From Halieaceae bacterium (GTDB lineage Bacteria; Pseudomonadota; Gammaproteobacteria; Pseudomonadales; Halieaceae), in assembly GCA_003331685.1 (NCBI GenBank), contig QOPK01000019.1, positions 1 through 20,156 on the forward strand: DNA of 20,156 bases, given 5' to 3'. The notes under the pieces were generated by a model. The model was not told the origin of the DNA. It saw nothing but the letters and a program-made list of their open reading frames with translations, and made no database searches. The translations under genes and the position numbers were made by a program. Shown here in pieces: positions 1-7,911 of the stretch (position 1 is its first letter; every line of letters starts with the position of its first letter).

Positions 1-119
1 GACAAGTCGCACAACGCACACTCTGCTTTACCCAAACATTTGTCGCGAAGATAGCGGACCTCACCCATGAACGAGCCGTCCGCGTCATAAATTGCGTAGC
101 AAGTCGGTTCTGATGCCAA
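1..119 (-). CDS. Partial CxxC protein of unknown function (5' end only)
   Basis: The reverse strand reads open from 119 to the window edge for 39 codons, giving a clearly protein-like N-terminus (CYAIYDADGSFMGEV near residues 7-21) with a CALC pair (C34, C37) close to the cut end. An in-frame TAA at 138-140 closes the frame upstream. The only plausible initiator between it and the coding-looking part is TTG at 117-119, preceded by a GGAAGGG stretch at good spacing. The pattern of a short 'nucleus-like' start, a GE-RY segment and then CALCD resembles a family of uncharacterised proteobacterial proteins that I know only by that motif, so no function is assigned. The CxxC could bind metal or be redox active. 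It lies head to head with the metalloprotease gene across about 71 bases, so they share a promoter region. Coding status fairly sure, start less so, function unknown. Confidence 0.6.
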   Translation of the reverse strand, partial: MASEPTCYAIYDADGSFMGEVRYLRDKCLGKAECALCDL

Positions 120-190
120 GGCTCTGCCCTTCCACTGTTATGCGGAGATGTTATACCCTTTTGCATCAACGTAGTTCAGAGACGGTAAAT

Positions 191-2557
191 ATGAATTTTT
201 CTGTTTGTGGACGCAGTGCCTTGCGCAGGTTCTGCCTCAGCGTTTTCCTGACGATTGTCCCCGCATTTTGTCTGCCTGTGATGTCCGCAGGCGACGCCTT
301 GACCTTGCAGCTCAAGCATGAGGATGAGCTCCCGAAAACGATGACCTCGCTCAAACAGCTCAATGTCCGCGCCGGCGACATGCTTTTGCTGAGCTCTGAG
401 TTTGGCGAGGACTTCGCGTTCCGCGTGGAAACATCCAGGCTGTCCAATCATGGCAACAAGGTGATTCGCGGCGTGAGCGAGGCGGGTGGTCGCCTGACAA
501 TGGTCGTGACGTCAGACGGCCAGCTTCAGGGGTCACTTCGCGAGGGTGGCAATACCTATCGGCTGGTGCAGGAAGGTAGTGAGATCGTTTGGTATTACGC
601 TGACCCTTATCTGGCCCGCCCGGTGGATCGGGGCGGCGTGAGGTTGGAGCGACTCGATAAAACCGTGCCCGTCCCTAAACTGAATCACTCCCTAAAGCGC
701 ATGAAACGGACAACGTTAAAGGACCTCTCTGAGGAGGCGATCCATTACCCGGTATTTGGGTCAGGCACGGCGACACTGGACCTGCTCTTCTACCACGAGG
801 CCGACATGAAAACTCCGGAAGCGATCGCTGATCTGGTGACAGAAATTACCAATCAGGCCATGTTAGACAGCCAGATCGCTCTGCGCGCGAATGTGGTGGC
901 CGTGAAGCCCCTCGAGATTGATCCTGAGAAGCTACAGGAAGAGGTGCTCGATCAGATGTTTGAAGGGGAGGCACCGTTTACCGATATCAAAAGTGACCGC
1001 GCTTTTTATGACGCGGATCTGGTGGTCGCGCTGCGCGGGAGCATTCCCAAGGAGGACGATGCCTGCGGGATTGCCCCGGTAGGGGTGCAGGATGGCGTGC
1101 CATCTCGCGATTCTTATGTGACGGTTGTGCAATGGCTACCCATTGATAACCCGGGAGATACCTATTGCACCGATACCACCACCGCCCATGAGATTGGTCA
1201 TTTGCTGGGTTCCTCTCACGAGCGTCGCATTGCCGAGGAGGAAGAGTTGCAAGCCTACCCCTTCAGCTTTGGGCACTACAGAGAGGGGATTTTCCACACC
1301 ATCATGAGTTATGGCACCGAGCCCGAGAGTGCGGTGTTCTCGAACCCCAAGCTCAGTAGCTGTAGTGGACAGGCCTGTGGTGTGGCGGCGGGTGACCCCG
1401 AATCGGCGGACAACGCGCGTGGGTTTACGCAAGTCCGATTTATGGTGGCGGGTTACGAGAGCGAATCTTTAGCGGCTGAGCTGGTTGGGGTTGCCCCGAT
1501 GATTACCGAGACCTGCGACCGAGGTGACGGAACCGAGGGCTTTCAAAAAGGGCCTGCTTTATATAATAAGTCACCCCACACTATCGAGGTACGTGCTGAA
1601 TTTGTATTGACTGCATCGGGGGAGACGCTCAGCGTGCCACATGAACCCGGAGAGCTGCCATTAGCCGCTGGACAATATTTGCCAGCAACATGTCGTCCCT
1701 TGGACGAGATCAGTCCCTTCGGTAGTGACTATGTAGAATCGTGGTTTATTTACTACGACTCGACTTCCGGCAAGCTGATCGAATCGCTCCATCTGCTTTG
1801 GGACGACGATTACGATGGCACCTATGCCGAAGTGAGAATAGCCTCGTCTGCTCAAGGCACCGCCGAAGGGCACACCGCCCGCCAGCTCAAAACCGGCGAG
1901 TCGCTGACCGTCAATTTTGCTCCGGCCAGCGGTTATCGATTGCTGAGTGTAGACAGCTCCTGTGGTGGTAGTTTGCAGGGCAATGCGTTCACGGTGCCAC
2001 AGGTTACCGCCGACTGCCTGCTGGAGCCAAAATTTGAGACCGCGGTGACACCCGGAGATACCTTACGCCTCTCACTCGAAGAACCGGTGGCGGGCAGCGT
2101 CTATTCCGGGGTGGGCAACCTGCGCGGCTGGTCTGTTGCGACTGTGGGGATCGACCGTGTCGAAATTTGGCTCGATGGTGTTTACGTGTTTGACGCACCC
2201 TACGGTGGATTAAGGAATGATGTCGCAAGTGTTTTCCCCGACATAGAGGACTCGTCGGCGTCGGGCTTTTCTCTGGCATGGAATTACAATGACATGTCGC
2301 CGGGAGAGCATGAGATGTTGGCGCGCGCCTATGACCAAAACGGTCAATTTGTCGAGAGTAGCTCTACCTTCACCGTCACGCGCTTTCACAAGCCCTTTCT
2401 GGGTGCTGGCGATCAGGTAGATCTATCGGGCGCTCAGTGCTTGGTCTCTGATAGCCAGATTTCAGTGGGTAATGCCCTGATGGATGGCAAGGTTTATGAC
2501 ATCTTGCTGGATTGGCGCACCGCGGCTCAGGATTTTCAGATTATTGAGATCCGCTAG
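191..2557 (+). CDS. Secreted metzincin-type zinc metalloprotease, reprolysin (M12B)-like
   Basis: An exported zinc endopeptidase by sequence. The frame is open from 92, but ATG 191 is preferred: it begins a classic signal peptide (basic GRSALRR, then a hydrophobic run to about residue 30, cleavage near VMSA|GD at 33), and the upstream codons would run into the divergent gene's start. Residues about 34-190 look like a propeptide or N-terminal domain. A reprolysin-like catalytic domain follows, with the extended zinc motif HEIGHLLGSSH at 333-343 (HExxHxxGxxH) and a Met-turn IMSYG with Met372, as expected for metzincins. The C-terminal half carries a Cys-containing beta segment (about 557-616, 'bacterial repeat' style) and an Ig-like stretch (about 620-736), plausible adhesion or substrate-binding modules. 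Total 788 aa. The substrate cannot be inferred. It may be extracellular or periplasmic; no anchor or sorting motif is evident. Confidence 0.88.
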   Translation: MNFSVCGRSALRRFCLSVFLTIVPAFCLPVMSAGDALTLQLKHEDELPKTMTSLKQLNVRAGDMLLLSSEFGEDFAFRVETSRLSNHGNKVIRGVSEAGGRLTMVVTSDGQLQGSLREGGNTYRLVQEGSEIVWYYADPYLARPVDRGGVRLERLDKTVPVPKLNHSLKRMKRTTLKDLSEEAIHYPVFGSGTATLDLLFYHEADMKTPEAIADLVTEITNQAMLDSQIALRANVVAVKPLEIDPEKLQEEVLDQMFEGEAPFTDIKSDRAFYDADLVVALRGSIPKEDDACGIAPVGVQDGVPSRDSYVTVVQWLPIDNPGDTYCTDTTTAHEIGHLLGSSHERRIAEEEELQAYPFSFGHYREGIFHTIMSYGTEPESAVFSNPKLSSCSGQACGVAAGDPESADNARGFTQVRFMVAGYESESLAAELVGVAPMITETCDRGDGTEGFQKGPALYNKSPHTIEVRAEFVLTASGETLSVPHEPGELPLAAGQYLPATCRPLDEISPFGSDYVESWFIYYDSTSGKLIESLHLLWDDDYDGTYAEVRIASSAQGTAEGHTARQLKTGESLTVNFAPASGYRLLSVDSSCGGSLQGNAFTVPQVTADCLLEPKFETAVTPGDTLRLSLEEPVAGSVYSGVGNLRGWSVATVGIDRVEIWLDGVYVFDAPYGGLRNDVASVFPDIEDSSASGFSLAWNYNDMSPGEHEMLARAYDQNGQFVESSSTFTVTRFHKPFLGAGDQVDLSGAQCLVSDSQISVGNALMDGKVYDILLDWRTAAQDFQIIEIR

Positions 2558-2576
2558 CCGTCGCAAACCCTTGCCG

Positions 2577-2600
2577 AAGCGCCGTTTGAGTGGGCGTTTT
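2577..2600 (+). terminator. Weak intrinsic terminator candidate after the metalloprotease
   Basis: AAGCGCC (2577-2583) can pair with GGCGTTT (2593-2599), including one G-T pair, across a 9-nt loop. It is followed by very little extra T. It sits 20 bases after the stop codon, which is the right place, but the stem is short and the T-tract is largely used in the stem, so this is tentative. Confidence 0.3.
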
Positions 2601-2982
2601 CGGAAGGCCATACTCCAAGCAGGGGTGCTGGATCTTTCTACGCTAGCTTTTGCCGCAGTGCACCTCGCTAGGGCTGTGACGCGGCAAGCGCCCTGTCTTG
2701 CGCTATGCCATAACTCCTGAGTTTCGGGGAGCCAGGCCAGACGGAGCGCGTCATCTTGATTATGGGTTCTCGAATCAGTTTAGATCAGGTCAAGATCATT
2801 GGATAGAGCATTAGGTCCTACTGGGCCGATCGGCGCTCACTCGCTCTCAAGACTGCGGCTTTGGTCTTCTGCGAAAACACCGCGATTGCGTGCGGTAGAT
2901 GGTAGCCACTTGGCATTAAAGCGCACAGATTTAGCCCAATTAGGCCTTTTCAACCCGTGTTTTAGGGGTTATTTTCACAAGG

Positions 2983-3006
2983 CTGTTAACAGTCTTTGTC
3001 CGGACA
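2983..3006. promoter_or_regulatory. Two adjacent perfect 10-bp palindromes, candidate operator for the receptor gene
   Basis: CTGTTAACAG (2983-2992) and TGTCCGGACA (2997-3006) are both perfect inverted repeats, separated by four bases, with centres 14 bp apart. The second overlaps CATAAT (3005-3010), a good -10 match without a good -35 at 17 bp. That arrangement would suit a regulated promoter whose transcript has a leader of roughly 80 bases. No regulator gene lies next to it. The palindromes are directly visible; the regulatory role is inference. Confidence 0.4.
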
Positions 3007-3099
3007 TAATAAAAAATCAGTCCTGCCAGCAGAATTTCGCCGTTGGTCAGGTTCTGATATTTTCATAACGATCATAAGTAAAGAATAACGAGGGAACCC

Positions 3100-5559
3100 A
3101 TGAGTACGATTCGTAATGCCTCAATACTCGCTGTTGCGGTGTCCATGGCCGTGTCTGGCCAGGTCAACGCCCAGCGATCAACGACCACGGAAATTGAAGA
3201 AGTGGTGGTCACCGCGCAGAAGCGCGAAGAGAACATGCAAGACGTGGCGATCTCCATGTCAGCCATGGATGCAAACGCGATTGAAAAATCGTTTGCGAGA
3301 ACGATCGACGACATAACGGGAATGTCTCCCAACCTGATAATCAATCCGATCCTCGGTAACGGTACAGTGGGAGTCTCCATCCGCGGCATGCAGCACGCTG
3401 AAGTCGAGAAGAGCTTTGACCCCGCAGTAGCGATTTATCAGGACGGGATTTATCTTTCTTCCACCACCGGCGCCCTCAGAAATATGTGGGATGCAGAGCG
3501 GATTGAAGTATTGCGTGGACCGCAGGGCACCCTATTTGGCCGCAATACGATTGGTGGGCTCGTTCATGTCATCCGGTCTAAGCCCACAGGCGAGTGGGGC
3601 GGAAAGGTCGTGGGTACCTTCGCGCAGGACAGCCAAACGGATCTGAAAGGTTTAATTAACCTGCCGGAGATGGGTGGTTTATCAGCCAAGCTCTCCGCAG
3701 CCAGCATTCGTGGTGGTGAATATTTTTACAACGCCACACGCGACGAGGACGAGGGCGAAAATGATCTCTTGATGATGACCGCAGATGTGCTTTTCCAGCC
3801 AAACGATAATTTTGAATTTCGGCTTATCTACGACTACATCGACGATGACACCCCCACTCGACCCCTGTCAGCCATAATTGCGCCTGGGGAGGGGTTTTAT
3901 GGCCTAGCGTGTATTAACCCTGCCACGGGAACGGACTCCGGGGAGTGCTTGGGCGGCGTCAATCGATCGGATGACGACCTCTACACTGTCTACTCTTCTT
4001 TTGATCAGTATTCTGAGCTCAGAACAGATGCAGTCACCATCCATGCAAATTGGCAAATCTCAGATCGCCATAGGTTGGCATTTGTTTTTGGTGATCGTGA
4101 GACAGAAGAGCAAGCCTTCAACGAATTTGATGGGACCTCAACCGATGTTTTCTGGACGGACCGTCCGACACTCGAAAACCAGACGAGTTATGAATTCAGG
4201 CTGGAATCTGATTGGAGTGACAGCCTGCGTTCCACCTTCGGTTTGTTTCTGTGGGAGAGCGATTACACGCTTCAGCAAAACACAGGGATTCTCAATAATA
4301 TAAACCCAACTCCAGTTACCAATTACTCGGCGTCGCCACTTTATAGTCAGGATGTCGAATCCACAGCGGTATTCGGGCAGGTCGATTGGGATGTGACCGA
4401 TCGCCTGATGTTGAGTGTAGGTGGTCGTTGGCTCGACGAGGAGAAGGAAGCTTGTATGACGGTGACGGGCTATCCCGTCAATCCACTACAGACATTGTTG
4501 GGGCTGCCCGAAGGGTCTGTCGCGTATACCGATATTTCCGGGCGTGACAAGACCTTAGATCCATATCCATACCTGCTGGGAGGCACCGTGCAAGGCGCAG
4601 CTTGGGGCGCCAACTGTCCTTCGTGGGCCGATTCAGTCTACGACGATTCGTTTGATGGCACGGCTTCGTGGGACGAGTTTACTCCTCGTATTGCGGCACA
4701 ATACTCCTTTGACGCCGGTATGGCCTACGTGACTTACTCAGAGGGCTTTCGATCGGGCGGCTTCAACGGTCGTGCAACGGCGCCTGATAATACAGGTCCA
4801 TATGACCCCGAGTCGGTGGAAAGTTGGGAGGCAGGTGCCAAGTTCACTTTGTTTGATAACCGCTTTCAGTTGAACTTGGCGGCGTTCACCATCGAATATA
4901 ACGATAAGCAGGAAGATATCGTAAAGCCTGGTACCGATGGGCAGGCGACTTTGACCGTTGTTCAAAACGCCTCAAGTGCGACCATGGAAGGCGTCGAAAT
5001 GGACTTCACTTGGGTTATTGCCGAGGGCTTATCGTTGAGGGGTAACGTTGGTCTGTTGGATGCCTCGTTTGACGACTTTATGGCGTCTAGTGCAACCGGT
5101 ATGGTTGATTTGAGCGGTATCGCGCTGCGTCGAGCGCCAGATATGACTGCAGGCCTCGGATTACTCTTCGAGCGTCAGATGGCTGAGGGCCATTTCTTCG
5201 TAGCAACGCTCAACTACACCTGGAAGGACGATTACTACATCTCTGCCAGTACGAATGGCGGCGACAAAACTATTCCTGCCGCCCAAGGGGGGGCTGGATT
5301 TACCGATAACCCATCACTTGTAGATGCGTTTGGTATCGTTGATGCCTCGATTAACTGGGAAACTGAGAACTGGACGATCTCACTGTTTGGTAAGAACTTA
5401 ACGGATGAGACTTATTTGATGTCCTTCCTCGACGTGGGCGGTAACGTAGTAGCTGCGGGCGCTAATGATTCGACTCCAGTGTATGCACCCGGAGCGTGGT
5501 CGTTTGGTACGGCAAATCGACCGCGTTACTTTGGTGCAGAGATTCAGCTGAAATTCTGA
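3100..5559 (+). CDS. TonB-dependent outer-membrane receptor
   Basis: Energised importer of the outer membrane, 819 aa, usual length for this family. A signal peptide ends near residue 24 (QVNA|QRS). A TonB box-like segment EIEEVVVTAQKRE follows at about 31-43, then a plug domain (about 45-160) with the family hallmarks SIRGM, DGIY and RIEVLRGPQGTLFGRNT(I)GG. The rest is a 22-strand-type beta barrel ending in phenylalanine (AEIQLKF), as outer-membrane barrels do. ATG 3100 follows an ACGAGGGAA ribosome binding site. The gene stands alone: a long leader region before it and a strong terminator after it. The type common in oligotrophic marine proteobacteria takes up siderophores, vitamin B12, glycans or hydrophobic catabolic substrates. 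The ligand here is unknown, and the nearby fatty acid and haloalkane-type genes on other transcripts only hint at a non-iron substrate. Confidence 0.95.
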   Translation: MSTIRNASILAVAVSMAVSGQVNAQRSTTTEIEEVVVTAQKREENMQDVAISMSAMDANAIEKSFARTIDDITGMSPNLIINPILGNGTVGVSIRGMQHAEVEKSFDPAVAIYQDGIYLSSTTGALRNMWDAERIEVLRGPQGTLFGRNTIGGLVHVIRSKPTGEWGGKVVGTFAQDSQTDLKGLINLPEMGGLSAKLSAASIRGGEYFYNATRDEDEGENDLLMMTADVLFQPNDNFEFRLIYDYIDDDTPTRPLSAIIAPGEGFYGLACINPATGTDSGECLGGVNRSDDDLYTVYSSFDQYSELRTDAVTIHANWQISDRHRLAFVFGDRETEEQAFNEFDGTSTDVFWTDRPTLENQTSYEFRLESDWSDSLRSTFGLFLWESDYTLQQNTGILNNINPTPVTNYSASPLYSQDVESTAVFGQVDWDVTDRLMLSVGGRWLDEEKEACMTVTGYPVNPLQTLLGLPEGSVAYTDISGRDKTLDPYPYLLGGTVQGAAWGANCPSWADSVYDDSFDGTASWDEFTPRIAAQYSFDAGMAYVTYSEGFRSGGFNGRATAPDNTGPYDPESVESWEAGAKFTLFDNRFQLNLAAFTIEYNDKQEDIVKPGTDGQATLTVVQNASSATMEGVEMDFTWVIAEGLSLRGNVGLLDASFDDFMASSATGMVDLSGIALRRAPDMTAGLGLLFERQMAEGHFFVATLNYTWKDDYYISASTNGGDKTIPAAQGGAGFTDNPSLVDAFGIVDASINWETENWTISLFGKNLTDETYLMSFLDVGGNVVAAGANDSTPVYAPGAWSFGTANRPRYFGAEIQLKF

Positions 5560-5577
5560 TTCGGATCTCAAACTTAG

Positions 5578-5604
5578 AAAGGGCGCCAGCAGGCGCCCTT
5601 TTTT
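5578..5604 (+). terminator. Strong Rho-independent terminator of the TonB receptor gene
   Basis: AAAGGGCGCC (5578-5587) pairs perfectly with GGCGCCCTTT (5592-5601) over ten base pairs around the tetraloop AGCA, followed by a T-rich run continuing to about 5610. It lies 18 bases after the receptor stop codon. A textbook intrinsic terminator. Confidence 0.93.
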
Positions 5605-5610
5605 ATTTTT

Positions 5611-6104
5611 GGTGCGTCCTCTTTAGCGCCTACTTGGGTGCCGAGTGAGCGCTAATCTGGATCCGCGACGAAGACCGTGCGGACGCGCACACTGTGGCCA
5701 GGATGGAGACCCCGGAGCGTGACGGCATGAAGTTTGAGTATCACAATAGCCAGACCGCCGGGTGTAAACATGCCCGAAAACCCGGCGCTTTTCGAAAATA
5801 CTACGCGACTGAGTTATTTCCGGAAGCAGAGTCCGGACGTCAGCCATGTGACGCAAACCCGGTCGGCGATCTCTGCCGATGCATCGGTGGCGCCAGTTCA
5901 GGATGTAGCTGAGGGAGGTCCGTTAATGAGCTTGACCGGACGCTCTTTTCTGAGGACGGCTGCGGGTCACGAACAAATTCTTGATTTTTTCAAGATGCCG
6001 CATACCCCGCTCATTTCTAGTATTCCGTGGACATCACTTTGACCGAAGTCGCCTTGTGGTAAGACGGTGTCTGCGCGTGTATCAGCGTGGGCGGCGGGCG
6101 AGCG
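5611..6104. other. Intergenic region between receptor terminator and acyl-CoA dehydrogenase
   Basis: Almost 500 bases with no recognisable gene. It holds an inverted repeat GCCGGGT/ACCCGGC (5757-5763 and 5780-5786, 16-nt loop), one small ORF with a good ribosome binding site at 5926, and an AT-rich hairpin TCTTGA/TCAAGA (5979-5995). Open frames on both strands translate to low-complexity, non-family-like sequence. It could be decayed coding sequence, but I could not recognise a parent gene. No clear terminator for the minus-strand operon ending at 6105 was found. Confidence 0.5.
5926..6042 (+). CDS. Possible 38-aa small protein
   Basis: ATG 5926 is preceded by GAGGGAGG (5911-5918) with 7-base spacing, one of the best ribosome binding sites in the window. 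The frame runs 38 codons (MSLTGRSFLRTAAGHEQILD and onward) to a stop at 6042. No signal peptide or membrane helix is visible. The LTGRSFL start faintly recalls the beginning of carbamoyltransferases, but the following residues do not continue the match, so it could be a chance ORF, a leader peptide or a stump of a lost gene. Coding status is uncertain. Confidence 0.25.
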   Translation: MSLTGRSFLRTAAGHEQILDFFKMPHTPLISSIPWTSL

Positions 6105-7382
6105 TCAGGGCACGAAGCCGAAAAGCACGCCTGCAATTTTGCGCAGCTGGATTTCTTCAGCACCCTCGGTGATGCGATACCGCCGGTGGTGCCGGTAGAT
6201 GTGCTCGAATGGTTTGTGTCGCGAATAGCCAATGCCGCCGTGAAATTGCATCGCGGTATCAGCGGCATCACACACAAGCCGATTGGCGCGGTAGTTACAC
6301 ATCGATACTTTGTCGGTGAGGTTCTTGGCCACGTCGACTTTATCCATCTGGTCCATCTGCGCCGCGGTTTTGTAGATCAATAGCCGGAGCATTTCTGCCT
6401 CGGTCTGGAGCTCTACCAGCGGGAACTGTATGCCCTGATTGGTTGAGAGTGGCTTGCCAAAGGGCGCTCTCTCCTTGGTATAGGCAAAGGTTTCATTGAG
6501 GCAATACTGTGCGGCACCCAGAGACGAGGCGGCCTGGCGAATACGACTCTCGTGCACAAAGTGCATGGCGACCCGCAGTCCCTGATCGACATCGCCCAGC
6601 ACATCGCTATCCGGTACGAAAACGTCTTTCAGCGTGCAGTGTGGGTGGTCGGTGGGCATGTTGAAGGTCCACAGGTACTCCCCGATCTCAAAGCCTGCCG
6701 CCGTCGTGGAGGTCACGAAACAGCCGATCCCCTTGGGACTGCCATCCTCGCCAGAGTGTCGCGCGAACACCAACACATGACTGGCCTTATGCAGACCCGT
6801 GGTCCACATTTTTTCGCCGGTAATCAACCAGCCATCAACTCCATCACGTGTGGTGCGTTCCGCGTGCGTTTCCATCCACGTGGCGTCTGAGCCATGCGCC
6901 GCCTCGGTCAGGCCGAAGCACCAACCCAGGTCACCCTGGAGTAACGGCTCCATCCATCGGGACTGCTGATCAGCCGTGCCAAAGTCGCGCAGCATCATGG
7001 GCGTCATCAAATTGCCGACGATCGAGGTTTCGTTCTGCAGATCGTTATGCAGCCCCAGACCCTTGCTGGCGAGGTACTCCCGGATGCGCGCCATGGCCAG
7101 ATTGCTGCCATTTTGCCCACCAAATTCCTCGGGTAACGCGTAGCGAAAGTGCCCGGCCGTATCCGCCCGCCGACGCATCTCTCTCAGCAGCGCTTCCCAG
7201 TCTTCGCGGGGCAAGCCATTTCGATCCCAATCCGTGCGTGCGTGCTCGCGGCGGTGGTCAAAGAAGCGGATGTTGTCATCCTGTGATTCGAGAGGCTTGA
7301 TCTCTCGCTCGATGAAGTCATCGAGCACGATGAGATAGTCTTCGATTGGCTCGGGGATATCGAATAGAAAAGGCTGGTTCAT
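6105..7382 (-). CDS. Acyl-CoA dehydrogenase family protein, LvaC / ACAD10-11 dehydrogenase-domain type
   Basis: FAD-dependent acyl-CoA dehydrogenase fold, 425 aa. Visible marks are the flavin/substrate segment FGLTEAAHGSDATWMET, the RAPFGKPL region and the C-terminal FHGGIGYSRHKP followed by ITEGAEEIQLRKIAG. The Glu of TEGAEEIQ (E406) falls where medium-chain acyl-CoA dehydrogenases keep their catalytic base. ATG 7382 follows TGAGGCACCT, a good ribosome binding site. It is the last gene of the minus-strand series and lies 121 bases after the DUF6285 gene. Next to an APH-type kinase and a DUF6285 protein, the set matches the composition and order of Pseudomonas putida LvaA-LvaB-LvaC, where the dehydrogenase homologue processes a 4-phosphoacyl-CoA towards a 3-hydroxyacyl-CoA. 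The family is certain. The phosphoacyl substrate is inferred from neighbours; an ordinary acyl-CoA dehydrogenase is the alternative. Confidence 0.93.
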   Translation of the reverse strand: MNQPFLFDIPEPIEDYLIVLDDFIEREIKPLESQDDNIRFFDHRREHARTDWDRNGLPREDWEALLREMRRRADTAGHFRYALPEEFGGQNGSNLAMARIREYLASKGLGLHNDLQNETSIVGNLMTPMMLRDFGTADQQSRWMEPLLQGDLGWCFGLTEAAHGSDATWMETHAERTTRDGVDGWLITGEKMWTTGLHKASHVLVFARHSGEDGSPKGIGCFVTSTTAAGFEIGEYLWTFNMPTDHPHCTLKDVFVPDSDVLGDVDQGLRVAMHFVHESRIRQAASSLGAAQYCLNETFAYTKERAPFGKPLSTNQGIQFPLVELQTEAEMLRLLIYKTAAQMDQMDKVDVAKNLTDKVSMCNYRANRLVCDAADTAMQFHGGIGYSRHKPFEHIYRHHRRYRITEGAEEIQLRKIAGVLFGFVP

Positions 7383-7503
7383 AGGTGCCTCAATGATCGG
7401 ATTTCTGCTTCAGCGTCACGTCTGACATCGCGGCAGGTGCTTTAATTAAGCTGAGGTCTGCCGTGGCTGCGCCGCTTGTTAAATCATAAAGCTTCGTGTG
7501 TGT

Positions 7504-7911
7504 TCAAGGGTCGTCCCGCCACTTGTCCTCGGCGACTTTGCGACTGGCATAGCGGGGGTTGTTGATAGCAGTGACCAGAAGCTGCCGCTGCTTCAGGTAA
7601 CCAAAGAAGTGGTTGTTTGCGTCGATCTCTCTCGCTGCGAGCGCGCGGGCCAATTGTTGCGGTGCGGTTCCCACTCCTGGGTCACCCGGGAGCCATTGCT
7701 GTGCGGCGGCGGCGTCCAGCGCCGCAAGCTCCGGACCGAGTTGTTGCTCCCGATCGATAATCCCCAGCACATTGGCGGCTACGCGGGCATTGAATTGATC
7801 GCGTCCGGACAGCGCGGGTAGCGCGCTGTCCATCAGGAAGCCTTTGACCGCCCCCAGCAGTTCCGAGATGGTGACGTCAGAGGCAGTCGTCTGCGCCTCG
7901 TCCTGACTCAT
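7504..7911 (-). CDS. DUF6285 protein, LvaB-like partner of the APH-type kinase
   Basis: Small soluble, mostly helical protein of 135 aa with ELLGAVKGFLMDSALPALS followed by RDQFNARVAANVLGIIDREQ, the pattern of the DUF6285 family that typically sits between an APH-family kinase and an acyl-CoA dehydrogenase. The start is ATG 7911 rather than ATG 7923 because 7911 forms an ATGA overlap with the kinase stop codon, implying translational coupling. In P. putida the equivalent small protein LvaB is needed with the kinase LvaA for phosphorylating 4-hydroxyvaleryl-CoA. A subunit or partner role here is inferred from that precedent. No catalytic motif is visible. Confidence 0.75.
   Translation of the reverse strand: MSQDEAQTTASDVTISELLGAVKGFLMDSALPALSGRDQFNARVAANVLGIIDREQQLGPELAALDAAAAQQWLPGDPGVGTAPQQLARALAAREIDANNHFFGYLKQRQLLVTAINNPRYASRKVAEDKWRDDP

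Larger units (their letters stand above)
2558..3099. other. 542-nt intergenic region upstream of the TonB-dependent receptor
   Basis: No convincing gene here. The short open frames lack ribosome binding sites and protein-like composition. The first 50 bases hold a weak terminator-like hairpin for the protease gene. The last about 120 bases become AT-rich and carry two adjacent perfect palindromes followed by a CATAAT element, so the right end is probably the regulatory region of the receptor gene. I see no tRNA fold or repeat array in the middle part (about 2620-2940). Confidence 0.6.

Noticed and set aside
92..190. Upstream extension of the metalloprotease to ATG 92
   Set aside because: It would bury the signal peptide 33 residues inside the protein and overlap the divergent CxxC gene; ATG 191 starts exactly at the signal peptide.
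2799..3068. 89-codon open frame in the gap before the TonB receptor
   Set aside because: No ribosome binding site, no protein-like composition, and it runs through the palindromic control region.
5757..5786. Inverted repeat GCCGGGT/ACCCGGC as a terminator
   Set aside because: The loop is 16 bases and there is no T-run on either strand.
5734..5925. In-frame extension of the small ORF to 5734
   Set aside because: No ribosome binding site at the earlier starts and no recognisable sequence; only the part from 5926 has translational support.
5926..5985. Remnant of an ornithine carbamoyltransferase gene (LTGRSFL start)
   Set aside because: Only seven residues resemble the family start and the following residues do not continue the match.
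5979..5995. TCTTGA/TCAAGA hairpin as terminator of the minus-strand operon
   Set aside because: An AT-rich weak stem with its T-run in the loop, over 100 bases beyond the operon end.
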